Assembly: GCA_031835245.1 (NCBI GenBank)
Contig: JAVKOQ010000005.1
Coordinates: 124,001-188,000 of the forward strand
DNA: 64,000 nt
Direction: 5' to 3'
DNA from: Balamuthia mandrillaris
Taxonomy: Eukaryota; Discosea; Longamoebia; Balamuthiidae
Shown here: positions 25,937-36,975 of the stretch, piece by piece
Numbering within the stretch: the stretch's first letter is position 1
Layout: the number at the start of each line of letters is the position of its first letter
Notes under the pieces: generated by a model
Databases searched by the model: none
What the model saw: the letters and a program-made list of their open reading frames with translations, nothing else
What the model was told of the DNA's origin: nothing
Position numbers and translations under genes: made by a program

Positions 25937-26393
25937 GTGATGGACTGGGGAGAGACCACCTATCCGCGGCTCTACACCGGGTTTCATTCCTCGGAGGAAT
26001 TTGATGCCGTTGCGCATGAGGAAGCAGAGGAGGAGTACGAGGAGGACGAGGAGGAGGCCTCCTTCAAAGTGCCAAGAGGCATCGACAAGATAGAGTGGTG
26101 GATCCAAAACTGTTTGTTTTTCTTTTTCCCCTCTTCTCTCCTTTTCTTCCTCTCTTCTGTCATTGTGTTTTGGTCAAATTTGCTCATCTCACCTTTTAAA
26201 CAACAACAAAACAGTGGAGATCTGTTATCGAAATACAAAGAAGCTTTACGAGGACCTGTCCGAGCTGTGCACCGCAAAGACATGTCCTTACATGTCTGCC
26301 GGACCGTACTGTCTTTGTTCTCTTCTCTTCTTGTTCTTCTTGTTCTTGTTGTTGTTCTTGTTCTTGTTCTTCTTCTTGTTGTTGTTGTTGTTC

Positions 26394-26425
<32 letters not shown>

Positions 26426-27224
26426 CTTGTTCTTCTTCTTGTTCTTGTTCTTCTTCTTCTTCTTCTTGTTCTTCTTCTTCTTCTTCTTCTTGTTCTTCTT
26501 CTTCTTCTTCTTCTTCTTCTTCTTCTTCTTCTTCTTCTTCTTCTTCTTCTTCTTCTTCTTCTTCTTCTTCTTCTTCTTCTTCTTCTTCTTCTTCTTCTTG
26601 TTCTTCTTCTTCTTCTTCTTCTTCTTCTTCTTCTTCTTCTTCTTCTTCTTCTTCTTCTTCTTCTTCTTCTTCTTCTTCTTCTTCTTCTTCTTCTTCTTCT
26701 TCTTCTTCTTCTTCTTCTTCTCCACTTCTTCCTACGTAACCAGTCCCTCATGTTTGTTTTAATAGGAGGTACGAGTACCTCTGGTCGGACGACTTTCGGT
26801 TTCCTCGACCGGTGCGGGTCTCTGCTCCCTTGTACGCGCAATACCTCTTTGAGTGGTGCGACTTGATGTTTCTGGATTATACTTTCGGCCCTCCTGAAGG
26901 TATTTTCCCTGTCACTCAGGAAACGGAAGAAGAGCGAAAAGCTGCTCTGAGTGAGAGAGGGCAAAGAAGAGAACGAACCTTACTGAAAAACATATATCAA
27001 ACCAAAGGTACAGAGGGAGTTATCATGACCGTCTTTCGGCGATTGTTTAGGCTGCTTGCCCACATGTACTATGCTCACTGGAAGAACGGCATTCTCGACC
27101 AAGACAACGAGAAGGAGTTTGACAGATGCGCTAAGAGGTTGCTCCTCTTCATTCATGAATTTGAAATAATGACTGCTGCCGACATGGAACCCCTTCGTCC
27201 TCTCATCGCAGCTTTGTGTACCTA

Positions 27225-27275
<51 letters not shown>

Positions 27276-30200
27276 CCCTTCTCCTCTTGTCTTGCTCATT
27301 CTGTTCCCTTTTATTACTTTCTCATATTTCTTTATAACGCAAAAGTTTGCGAAAAGCCACATTGTTACTCTGCAAGTGGAACAGGATTAATAGTTGCTCA
27401 AGCATGTCAGCGAGCAGAGTTCAATTTGATAGCAATGGACAAGACCTACAATCCTCTTGCTTGCAACGGCGGTGATAGAATTACTTGTCGCTTAGAATGT
27501 ACTACCACTTCATCTGCTGATTCCCAACAACTTTCAACTCAACAACAAATGAGCCCTTCTTCTTTCATTCGAGCTCATGTGCAAGACAATGACGATGGAA
27601 CCTATACGGTCAGCTTCAAACCTTCAACACCTGGACAATATGTCTTTCATTTCGAGACGTTGAGCGGGGCCAGAGTGTTGATGCAGTCACAGTTCAAACT
27701 TCGCGTGCTTCCAAGTGAGTGTTACTTTTCATGAAAGAAGAAAGAGAGAAGGTTATACGTTGTTTACATTTATTGAACTGCAGGCATCGCAAGTGACATG
27801 GCTAAGGCGCTCACAAACCCTTTATTCCATGATATCACCTTTCATGCTGAGGCTACAATGCTTCATGCCCATAAAATCGTGGTCTGCAACCGGTTGCCCG
27901 GCCACGACTTGCTGCATGCCATGAAAGAGGTACGTTTTCTCAATACTTCTTTTCATTTTACTTTTCTTTGTCTTCTCTTTTTTCGTTACTTTTTTTCGTT
28001 ATTTTTATTTGTCTTGTTCCTGTATTTATCGAACAACCAAAAGATACGGTTAGCACCAACAGCACGACCGGAGACATGGAATGAGTTTCTTAGATTCCTG
28101 TACACAGACAATGTGGATACTGAAAATATGAAGAACTATGTGCTTTCAGAACTTCTTCAAATGGCGCATGACTATAAGATCTGTCGTCTTGTCAACATTT
28201 GCGAAGGCAATCCTCCTTCTGGCGAAGGTATCTACTTCTATCCTAAATCTCTTTCTATCGTTCTCTTCGTTTTCTCTTCTCTCGTTCTCTTCTAATATAT
28301 TTTACACTTGGTCTTAAACTCTGGTAGAGGGTTTAGCCAGCAGCTTCGTTGATCAAAACCTCTTTTCCAACCAACTGCACTCCTACTTTTTCAACCCAAA
28401 GATCTCCTTAGACACAAGCACTCATCTTGGCTTCGTCTTTGGACAAAACTGCTTCAACAACCCTCGCTTCAGCGACTTCACCTTTCTCGTCGGCGACTTT
28501 AAGGTCTTTGCACATAAGATTTTTCTGGCGATGCGTAGCGACTATTTCTTGCAGCTCTTCACTGCAAACCCATCTCTCAAACGGCAAGTCATCCAAACTT
28601 GTGCAGAAGAACAAGAGATAGAGAAAGAGAAAGAGAAAGACAAAGAGAAAGAAAAAGCGACTTTGCATGATGAAAAGAAAACAACAGAATTAGACGAACA
28701 AAATGGACACAAATCGCTATCCCCAAGAAAGAACAACCACAATGAAGAGAAAACCGCAACGCCTTTACAGAAGAAAGAAAGACGCAATAGCGGACCATCC
28801 ATCATAGAAGTGGAGACACCTTCTTCTCGCAAACAGAGCCGTCTAAGGATGGAAGATAAAACATTTTCTACTTCTTATCCGTTGTTCATGAGCTTCCTCA
28901 AATGGGTCTATACGGATGTTATAGAAATAGCAAGTGAGTTTCTTCTTCTTTCTTTTTTTCTTTGCTTCGTTAATTATTGATAAACATTCAGATGAGGACA
29001 TTGAGAAAATGTTAAAGTTGAGTCAGCACTTCAGAGCAACTGGTTTAACGGCGTTACTTAACCTTCGCATCACTCAACTTCGTCAACAGAAACTACAACC
29101 CAAAGAACAACAACCACAACCACAAAAACATATTCCACGAAAGAATGTACCTTTGTCAACAACCACCCAAAACACAACAACGAAACCGTCTTCTCGAATG
29201 CATCGAACCAGCAACGGTGGTTACTTTTATGACAGTCAGGTGGTGGTTTCCTCTTTGCAAAGCGGTCGTCATCGTCGTGCTCTACATCAACCTCCTCCTA
29301 CTTCTTCTGCCTCTCCTCCGTTTTCCCTCTCTTCTCCTTCCGTTCCCTCATCATTTTCTTCTCCTTCTTCGCTTTCCAGTAATAACAAAACCGAGCGCAC
29401 CAACACTGCTGAAACAAACTCACCTCCTTTGAAGGAATCGTTATTCGACTTTGGCAGCAACAACGGCTCTCCCTCTAATGTGTTGCACATTAGCACTGAT
29501 AACCTTTTGGAAAACAATTCTCTCTTCCAAAGCAGTTCCAGCATTTTCGACGTTCCACCAACATCTACTCCAGCAATCTTTGGAACCTCTGCTTCTTCCC
29601 CTTCCCCTTCTCTTAACATCAACACATTTCCTTCATTCGTTCATCCATCCCCTTCTTCCTCCAACGCAACAAACACTAATTCTTCGTTGGCTCTTTCCCC
29701 TTCTCCTTTGTCCTCCTCCTCTCCTGCGTCTACCATACGCTTCGAATGGGGAGCAGATGAAGAGGATTCTCTTTTTGGAAGCAGCTCTGTGACTGGTGCT
29801 TCTACCTTCTCCTCTACTTTTTTCCCAACCAATTCTCCTTCTGTTGTCTCATCTGCTTCTGCTTCATCATTGTTTGCTCCTTTTTCTCCTTCTCCGTCTT
29901 CTCCCGCTAGCTCTTCGTTTCTTCGTTCTCCTTCTCCATCTTTTGGGTCCTCTCCTTCTTCGTCTTCAAGAAAATCTCCTAGGTCAGCTTCTTCCATCGA
30001 CAAAACGGTTTACTTTCAAAGTTTGGAGTTCACCTCATCTTCTCCTCCTGCTTCTTCTTCATCTTCTAGAGCTCATTCGTTGCCTTCTTCTTCTCCTTCA
30101 TCTCCTTCCATCGACAAAACAGTTTACTTTCAAAGTTTAGAGTTCAACCCATCTTCTTCGACTGCACCTTCCCGTCCTTCTTCTGCATTAGCTTTTGCCA

Positions 30201-30466
30201 GATCAAAAAACTCTAAAGCAGCTTCTTCTTCCCCCTCTTTCGTTCGTCCTTCGCTCTCCTTTCCTGATTTTCCAATACTTCCTCCTTTATCCTCCTCTAC
30301 CGCATCTTTTTCTTCCTCGTCTTCTTCTTTGTTCAGCCAACAAACAAAAGGCAAAGAGAAAGACGACGTGGACGTTCCTTTTCTCTCAACAGAACTCCCT
30401 TCTTCATCTTCTTTTGAGTCGTTCTCACTTACAGCATCGGATGACTCTGCCTTTTCCTTCTCTTGA
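25937..30466 (+). CDS. MOB - filamin repeat - BTB - BTB fusion protein
   Basis: Eight exons, 25937-26111, 26215-26305, 26766-27217, 27346-27714, 27784-27929, 28044-28227, 28328-28933 and 28992-30466, give 1,165 aa. Residues about 40-235 are a MOB domain: WWIQN, CTAKTCPYMSAGPRYEY and RLFRLLAHMYYAHW keep the two Cys and two His zinc ligands of MOB1. Next is one filamin-type Ig repeat (about 245-362; DNDDGTYTVSF, PGQYVFHF). Two BTB folds follow (FHDITFHAEATMLHAHKIV, and FSDFTFLVGDFKVFAHKIF with a charged insertion). The last 450 residues are Ser/Pro-rich. MOB proteins activate NDR/LATS kinases; BTB domains often bring substrates to cullin 3. The exon joining MOB to filamin is phase-consistent. 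An isoform reading past 27217 would end at 27390. Confidence 0.85.
26330..26722 (+). repeat. About 390 bases of TTC/TTG triplet repeat in a 460-base intron
   Basis: Mixed TTC and TTG units (26330-26500) pass into almost pure (TTC)n up to 26722, inside the MOB-domain intron 26306-26765. In every frame the tract is open, giving spurious poly-Leu, poly-Phe or, antisense, poly-Arg and poly-Lys ORFs. Confidence 0.97.
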
Positions 30467-30591
30467 TAAACGCATCTTCTTCCCTTCTTCTTCCTCTTTT
30501 TCTTTGTCTTTGTTAAACCTTTCCGCTCATAGTTCTTTCCTGTCGTTTCTTTCTTTCTTGCTTTTTCATAAGTACTAGCAAATTATTCTTC

Positions 30592-31558
30592 TCATTTGGA
30601 GTCAACAGAAGAAGAAGACGGAGAAGAAGAAGAAGAAGAATAGTCCGCGACAGAAGCTGCTCCCAACTGGATCTCAGCTGCCGCCACAACATGAAGCTCC
30701 GTCGGATCGATGAGCGGGACCACCATCTTCTCTTGCACGCTCTTCAGGAGGAGCGGAAGCTCGGTGCAGCCGGCCACAACCGCCTCGATGTTGTGTTGTT
30801 GGTGCAGCTGTTGGATGAAATGGAGGACTCGTTCTTGTGAGGCCGCCAAGAACTCGTTTCGACTCGTCTCCTGTTTTGTTAAAACAAAATTGTGAGAAGA
30901 GAGAAAGAGAGGAGAAGGAGCAGAGAGGCGGTGATGACCTCGATGATGCCTTGAAGAGCAGCGATGACCTCGGGATCAGAAGGCACAACGACCTCCACTC
31001 CATACGCTCGTATTCTATCCGTCAAAAAGTTTTTTGTCATTGTATATCTGCTCACACAACAACAAACAGCAAAATCAGCTTCACCGCAAAAAAAAAAGAA
31101 AAGAAAAAGAAAAAAAGCGAAGAAGAAAAGAAAACAACAAAAAACAAAGTGAACCTTGTTCCGATGAATCCCACTTTGGCCCATCCTCTCTTCCGAATCT
31201 CCCTTCCAGCACAATCCGCGATGTGCAAGACAGGCACCTTGGCTCCGACGCGCTCCGCGATCGAGGGAACGGCCTTGTGCGCCGTGTTGGAGCAGAGCAC
31301 CAAAAAGTCGGCCCCCGCTCGCACCGCGTCCTCCGCGCGACTCGCCACGAGGTCGATGAGACCGTCAAAGTCGTCACGCTCGGCAAAGCCCGCATAGTCC
31401 GAGAGGTCCAAAGAGACGAGGACGCACTCGGAGCTGTGGAGGCCGCCGAGGCGGGCGTTGACCAGCTCGTTGAGGCGTTGGTAGTAGTAGGCGGAGGAGG
31501 TGTAGGACACACCGCCGATGAGACCCACGCGAAGCATCTTCTTCGCTTCGTTGTTCAT
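30592..31558 (-). CDS. Aspartate/glutamate racemase family enzyme
   Basis: Three exons on the minus strand, 31558-31155, 31047-30939 and 30870-30592, give 263 aa. The protein opens with RVGLIGGVSY, as in YgeA-like Asp/Glu racemases, and has both catalytic-cysteine motifs, LVLCSNTAHK in the first half and VAGCTELPLLL in the second. These cofactor-independent enzymes use the two Cys as acid and base to invert an amino acid at C-alpha; the substrate cannot be told from sequence. The C-terminus ends in a short Ser-rich tail. Distribution of this family in eukaryotes is patchy and often looks like transfer from bacteria, but the gene here has two ordinary introns, so any transfer would be old. Confidence 0.9.
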
Positions 31559-31848
31559 TTTTTTTTGTTTTGGATTTTTGTTAGAGCTATATCATATTCA
31601 AACAACCAATAGAAAATCAGATAATTTAATTATTAATATCCATTTAAGGATAAACGGAGTTTAGAATATTCCTTATTTGGGTTATTGATGACGTCGGTTC
31701 AGGCAACCTGGGAGAAAACCAGCAAGAAAGTGAACGGCAAAGAAAGAGAAAGTAACGTTGGAGGGCAACCACAAGGGGTCGCTTTTGTTTTTTTGAAAGA
31801 AAAATAGGGTTTCATGAATCGGGGACAAACACGGACAGGACAAAAGGG

Positions 31849-32931
31849 ATGGTGCGTTTTGCCACGACTCGGGAACGCGCAAAGTTCCCGTTGCGTTTGC
31901 CGGGAGAGTACCTTGAGGCGGCTGCGAGCGTGTTTGCCAGCGGCATCCTGGTGGTGGCCTCTTTGCTCTTCTTCTCCTTTGCTGCGGAGGTGGTCGATGT
32001 GGGCAATGCCCTCTTCCTGTTTGCCAAGCTGTTCTTTGCGCTGGTGAACATGTTTGACTTGTATGAGGCCATTCACCACCACATGGAAGAGTCTTTTGGG
32101 CAGCTCACCATCACCACTATATCTAGCGTTTCGTACTTGCGTACGCCGTTCTCTTTTTTTATGTATTGTAAGCCTTGTTTCTTGTTTTCTAAAGGTTTCC
32201 TTTCTGTGCGAAAGTTGGCGTGCTGCTGTTCTTTTTGGGAAATATCTTCTTCTTTACATACATGCCTTCATGGGCGGAACGGACTGCTTGGTGGTTTTTT
32301 CTTTCAGGTTTATTCTCCTTTCTTTCTCTTCACTTCCATGATGTTTTGTTCTGGTTCTTTTCTTCTCTTCTCTTCTCTTCATCATTCTCTCCAACTCATT
32401 CAAAAAACAAAAACAAAAGGGAGCTTGTGTTATGTGTTTGGGTCGTTCTTGGCGGCTGCTGATGCCATCCACCAGGATACAAAGATAGACGTCTTTCTCT
32501 CCACGTTGAACAACATGTTTCAACTCTTGGGCGCTGTTCTCTTCGTATTGGGCTCGGCAACTGGCGTTCTCCTCAACTACTATTCTTCCACAGTGTTGCT
32601 CAACTTATCAGCAGCCGACTTTCTCTTTGGAAGTATCGGATTCTTGGCTGGTGCTTTAGCGGACTTGCTGCGAGTTCATTTTGTGAAGAGGGACAAACGG
32701 AAGAAACGAAAGAAAGAAGACAGAAGAGGCAAGGAGGAGTCATCACCGCAGCAAGAACAGCAACCAAAACGTCTTCCTCGAGGGGAGGTGGGAGAGAACA
32801 GTTGGCGATACCGGGTGCGAGGTGGTAGGAACGATTGGAGAGGACGGAAGGAGGATCAACAATCGGAGACTGAGTGTAGCGCAACGACGAGCAGAGAAAA
32901 CGGAGCTGTCATAGAAGGGGATGGAGAATAA
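31849..32931 (+). CDS. Multi-pass membrane protein, function unknown
   Basis: Three exons, 31849-32140, 32215-32307 and 32420-32931, give 298 aa. Hydrophobicity suggests about six helices: around residues 25-45, 50-65, 98-118, 122-145, 165-190 and 195-215, the last two within the third exon (MFQLLGAVLFVLGSATGVLL and FLFGSIGFLAGALADLL). The 80-residue C-terminus is highly basic and charged (KRDKRKKRKKEDRR) and probably cytosolic. I recognise no family. Exon junctions are supported by frame and by continuous hydrophobic segments across them. Confidence 0.7.
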   Translation: MVRFATTRERAKFPLRLPGEYLEAAASVFASGILVVASLLFFSFAAEVVDVGNALFLFAKLFFALVNMFDLYEAIHHHMEESFGQLTITTISSVSYLRTPFSFFMYCKPCFLFSKGFLSVRKLACCCSFWEISSSLHTCLHGRNGLLGGFFFQVYSPFFLFTSMMFCSGSFLLFSSLHHSLQLIQKTKTKGSLCYVFGSFLAAADAIHQDTKIDVFLSTLNNMFQLLGAVLFVLGSATGVLLNYYSSTVLLNLSAADFLFGSIGFLAGALADLLRVHFVKRDKRKKRKKEDRRGKEESSPQQEQQPKRLPRGEVGENSWRYRVRGGRNDWRGRKEDQQSETECSATTSRENGAVIEGDGE

Positions 32932-32989
32932 ACAAGAAGGAAAGAAAGAAAAAAGAGCGAGATAAGGTGATAACAAACAAATGGCTGGC

Positions 32990-33520
32990 CTAGGAACCAT
33001 TTTTCGTTGTGGTTGCTGCTCTTCCGGTTGTTCCTTCCTCGCAGTTCTGCAGGACACTCTCCCATGGCCACACAGACGATGAAAATATGAACATCGGATG
33101 CTCTACAGCCCACTTGGCCATCTCCCAATCCCCTCTTTGTACCGCTTCATGACTTGTCCAACCACTCCAAGGACAGCCATTCTCCCGCAACCACAACACC
33201 TTTAGGTCACCATGCTTTGCTGCAGCCTGCACGTCCTTTCGTTTCAAGGGCATCCCTCCAGCAAATTGCAACATGGCCATTCTCCGCTGCATTGTCTCCT
33301 CGTCCCAAGGGCACCCCATCTTGCGAGCCCATTGCAACAAAGCCAAGTGACCGGTTTGTGCAGCAAGACAGCATGTCCTTTCATCCCAAGGACATCCCCT
33401 CTCGCGAAGCCATCCAAACCCTGTGCATCGGCATTGAATGAGCTCCTCTCACCCACGTGTGACACTTGCGGTTGATGTCCAGGTCCTCTTGTTCCACTTT
33501 ATCACTTCCAAGTGCCCAGG
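32990..33520 (-). pseudogene. Decayed ankyrin-like ('GCPWD') repeat gene
   Basis: Read on the minus strand, the frames carry GHLEVIKW near 33515-33490, then WLRERGCPWDERTC, GHLALLQWARKMGCPWDEET and WLRENGCPWSGWTSHEAVQRGDW down to about 33130. The register breaks between the first and later repeats, one repeat lacks its middle, and no F-box or start is seen. It lies tail-away from the intact plus-strand relative at 33676, so it looks like an inverted partial copy in decay. Confidence 0.7.
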
Positions 33521-33675
33521 CTCATATCCTCGGAGAACACAAACCCCAACCAAGAGCTCTTCCGGAAGGAGCGGCCAAGAGAAGGCCTCCCGGCTCGTGG
33601 GTGGTCAAGACTCACAAACCCTACTCCAGAACCCTAACCTCGGGGCAGTTCGGAAGGAAGAAAGAACAGAAGGAA

Positions 33676-34950
33676 ATGCAAGACTTGCCTGTTGAACTGG
33701 TGTCGCACATGCTGGGCATGCTCCCCCAAGACATGGTGGCCGTGGCAGCCCGCACCTGCCGAGCGTGGTACAACGGCGCTCCCTGCGGTCTACGCAACCG
33801 CCTTTCCATACGGCGCGTGTGCAGCAGCGTGGACTTGTTGCAGTGGGCCATGCGGAACGGCTACCTTGTGCACCGCGAGACCTGCGGTACGGCGGCCGAG
33901 CTGGGCAGCTTGCCGGTGCTCAAGTGGTTGCGCGAGAAGAGGTTTCCTTGGAGCCGCCTTGCTTGCCGGAGAGCTGCCAGGAACGGCCACTTGGAGGTGT
34001 TGGAGTGGCTGCAGCCCATCCATGCCACTGCTTTCGGGGCAAGTGATTGGGAGGATGGCATCTGCGAGGAGGCAGCCTCTGGTGGCCACTTGGACGTGCT
34101 GCAGTGGGCGAGAACAAAGGGATGCCCTTGGGACCTGAATACCTGCAACGGTGCTGCTCGCAATGGCCATTTGACCGTGTTGCAGTGGGCGCTGGATCAG
34201 GGCTGTCCCTGGGATGAAGAGAGCCTCTGCCTTGAAGCTGTAGCTCACGGCCATCTGGCAGTGCTGCAATGGGTCTTTGCCTTGGATGCACACCAGCCGT
34301 GGACGACGGAGACTGCTCGGACCGCCTGCAGTTTTGCGGCTGAAAGGGGGGACCTAGCCATGTTGCAATGGCTGCGGGATACTGCAGGCTGCTACTGGGA
34401 TGAATCCACTTGCATGTGTGCTACCAAGCAAGGAAACGTCAAGGTAATTCAATGGGCAAGAGAGCATGGCTGCCCGTGGGACGGGAGAACGACCATGATG
34501 GCAGCCACCTATGGCCAGTTGGAGACGCTGCAATGGCTCTACGAGAACGGCTGCCCCTGGGACTGGCGCACTTGCAGCTGTGCCGCTGGCAATGGACATC
34601 TGGAAGTGCTGAAGTGGGCCAGGGAGAACGGATGCCCCTGGAACGAGGAAACCTGCACAGAGGCCGCCAATCACGGCCATCTGGAGGTATTGAAGTGGGC
34701 CAGAGAGAATGGCTGTCCTTGGACGGATTATGTTTGCTCTCATGCGGCCTACTACGGACATTTGGAGGTGCTGAAGTGGGCCAGAGAGAACGGATGCCCG
34801 TGGACCGAGTTCACGTGCACAGCGGCAATGCAGATGGGCCATTGGGACATTCTCAAGTGGGCTTGCGAGAACGGATGCCCTTGGGATGAGCAACAGAAGA
34901 ACGAGGCAGTGGCACGCCATCCCGAAATCTTGCAGTGGAAGCTGCCCTAA
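33676..34950 (+). CDS. F-box protein with GCPW-type ankyrin-like repeats
   Basis: A single exon of 424 aa. The start at MQDLPVELVSHML is chosen because it opens an F-box (LPVEL, ...AARTCRAWY, residues 1-40), though the frame is open upstream to 33466. From about residue 50 there are about twelve repeats of roughly 26-28 residues with consensus GHLEVLKWARENGCPWDE-TC--AA. These repeats are common in Acanthamoeba-type amoebae, brown algae and giant viruses. F-box proteins bind SKP1 in SCF ubiquitin ligases, with the repeats choosing the substrate. The gene is intron-free, unlike most neighbours, which suggests duplication by retrocopy or transfer; two decayed relatives lie nearby (32990-33520 and 37340-37765). 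Confidence 0.9.
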   Translation: MQDLPVELVSHMLGMLPQDMVAVAARTCRAWYNGAPCGLRNRLSIRRVCSSVDLLQWAMRNGYLVHRETCGTAAELGSLPVLKWLREKRFPWSRLACRRAARNGHLEVLEWLQPIHATAFGASDWEDGICEEAASGGHLDVLQWARTKGCPWDLNTCNGAARNGHLTVLQWALDQGCPWDEESLCLEAVAHGHLAVLQWVFALDAHQPWTTETARTACSFAAERGDLAMLQWLRDTAGCYWDESTCMCATKQGNVKVIQWAREHGCPWDGRTTMMAATYGQLETLQWLYENGCPWDWRTCSCAAGNGHLEVLKWARENGCPWNEETCTEAANHGHLEVLKWARENGCPWTDYVCSHAAYYGHLEVLKWARENGCPWTEFTCTAAMQMGHWDILKWACENGCPWDEQQKNEAVARHPEILQWKLP

Positions 34951-35443
34951 CTCCAACGAACCAGAACGGAGACCTGGCTCTTCCTCCCCTTCCCTCTAAA
35001 AACCACCCGAGTGTCCCCTCCCACGCTCCTCTTCTTCCCTTCCCGATTATTAGATCAAGCCATTGAATTTTCATTGGTAGGTTGGATTGATTTTATTTGT
35101 TGTCGACGATCGACTTATTGCCGTCCTTTAAATAATGTCGACAATCCCGAAAAATTGCAACGAAAAGAAAAAAAGAAGAGTTTGACAGTAAAGCAAAGCA
35201 TACACGCAGGCACGCGAGGCGCACCATTACTCTGTGGGCCAAGGACAAACAAAAAAAAAAGCCACAAAGCAGGATTTAAACTTGGCATACTAACTACTAC
35301 CAGGTAATTCATTCACTGCTCTGTCGCTTTTTTTTTTCTCGCATCGTAAAAAAAAATTCGTAAAGGGTTTTTGATTGCTCACGCAGAGGTGAAAATCTCT
35401 CTCTCTCTCTCTTTCTCTCTCTAAAGAAAAAAAGCAAAGCACC
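34951..35443. other. Intergenic region upstream of the SH3-CaaX gene
   Basis: It contains an ATTGGT element near 35071 and two GTCGAC palindromes (35102 and 35137), the second as AATGTCGACA. A CT run at about 35396-35421 lies just before the ATG at 35444. No coding exon is supported. Confidence 0.5.
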
Positions 35444-36975
35444 ATGAGTGAACCTAGTGGAGGTGGAAGAGGAAGAGGAGGGGGCCCAGGAGGTAGTTCC
35501 ATTGCCGAACTGCAAAAAAGGCTGCAGGCGCAAGGTGGAGGGCGTGGCATCGTGGCAGGCCTTCAACCGCCAGGCATGGGAGGGCGAGGAGGAGGAGGAG
35601 GAGGGGGAGGAGGCAGCTCGGTCTCTGACCTAAGGAACAAGCTTGGAGGAGCCATTCCCATGGGAGCCATGCGTGGAGGTCCCATGATGGGAGGACCCAG
35701 AGGAGGCATGATGGGAGGACGAGGAGGAGCCTCCAGGCCTGCTTCTTCCTACGAAGAAGAAAGAGGCAGCGAGTCAGACGACGGCGGCATGAACTCTCGT
35801 AACAAAGGAGCAGACGGAGGAAGCAGAGCAAGGGCCTCTCCCTCTCCCTCTCGCTCTGTCTCTGCCAGGCCGCTCTATCACCCTCAGAGGGAGAAGCCGC
35901 AGGGACCCAAGGGCAGCAGAATTCCCTCCCAGTACCCTGTTGCCATGCCGGCCTCCTCCTTCTCTACTGCCTATGAGCAGCCGTCTCCCTCTCGCATCAC
36001 CAAGCGGAAGCTGCGTAGCAGCTCAGAAACAGGAGGATCAAGTGGAGCAGGTGAGAAGGAGAGAAAGCAGGTAAAGACGCAGGCTACTGTGAAGGACCTG
36101 TTGGAGGAGAGAAGGCAGGCCAAGTTGCAACAACAGATGGAACTGGAGAAGCAACAACAAGAAGAGCGAGAACAAGAAAAAGAAAAACAGACTGCGATGG
36201 TTGTCGAAGAAGCAAAAGACAAAGAGGTGGCGGAAGAAGAAGAAGAAGAGGAGGAGCAGCAGTCCGCGCCAATTGCCGCAACGAACAACGAGGAAACAAA
36301 GGAAGAAGCCCGAAGCACGGAGGAAGAGCAGCCTGCGCCAGCTGCAGCGGCGAACAAAAATGAAAATCGATTAACATTCAAGATTAAAAGACCCGAAGAA
36401 CAAACGGAGAGCAGCGCAGATACCATCCAGGTTGTCGCCAAGTGCAGAGCCACCCGTGACTTTGAGAAGAAGGAGGAAGGCGATCTGAGCATCCAGGCTG
36501 GCGATGTTCTCTTTGTCATTAAGAAGCACGAAGGCTGGTGGGAAGGATTCCATCCCTCTCCTGCCGCGCTCTTTGCCACGCCGCCCGTTGGAGGACCTTA
36601 CTTTGTTAAACGTCCTGGTGAGATCCCTCTCCTTTGCTCTCTTCTGCAGAAGAGATGAACAACGACCTTTGTTCTCCTTCTCATCTCTTTGTTCTCTTGT
36701 TTCTCTTTGACTAATGCTTTTGTTTAGAAATAACGGGCATCTTCCCTGTAAGCTACGTGGAAGAACTGGAGAACTATTCTGGAGGCTCCTCGCCAAAAAC
36801 GCCACCACAACCTTCTTCTTCTCCACAACCAACAGCCAAAACGATGAACACAACATCCACGCCAACTGCTGCCGCCACCTCCCCATCACCTCGTTCTGCT
36901 TCGGAGGAGGAGGAGGACGCACCTCCTCCCGTCAGCGAGGGCGGTGGTGTTTGTCCGGCTTGCGTTCTCTTCTAA
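35444..36975 (+). CDS. SH3-domain protein with Gly-rich N-terminus and C-terminal CaaX box
   Basis: Two exons, 35444-36617 and 36728-36975, give 473 aa. Residues 1-130 are Gly/Arg/Met-rich with two short related helices, SSIAELQKRLQ and SSVSDLRNKLG. A charged coiled-coil region follows (about 200-300, EERRQAKLQQQ then Gln/Glu runs). The SH3 domain spans about 325-405: ATRDFEKKEEGDLSIQAGD, GWWEG and, across the intron, GIFPVSYVEEL. The protein ends GVCPACVLF; CVLF fits a geranylgeranylation-type CaaX box. A membrane-anchored adaptor that links proline-rich partners to cortical actin is a reasonable inference. Confidence 0.85.

Noticed and set aside
26288-26964. Long poly-Arg, poly-Lys, poly-Leu and poly-Phe ORFs
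   Set aside because: They are translations of the intronic TTC repeat in all frames; the MOB exons on either side splice it out.
26812-27390. MOB protein ending at 27390 as a separate gene
   Set aside because: That frame reads straight through a CT-filled intron; splicing 27217 to 27346 keeps phase and enters a good filamin repeat. It is kept as a possible intron-retention isoform only.
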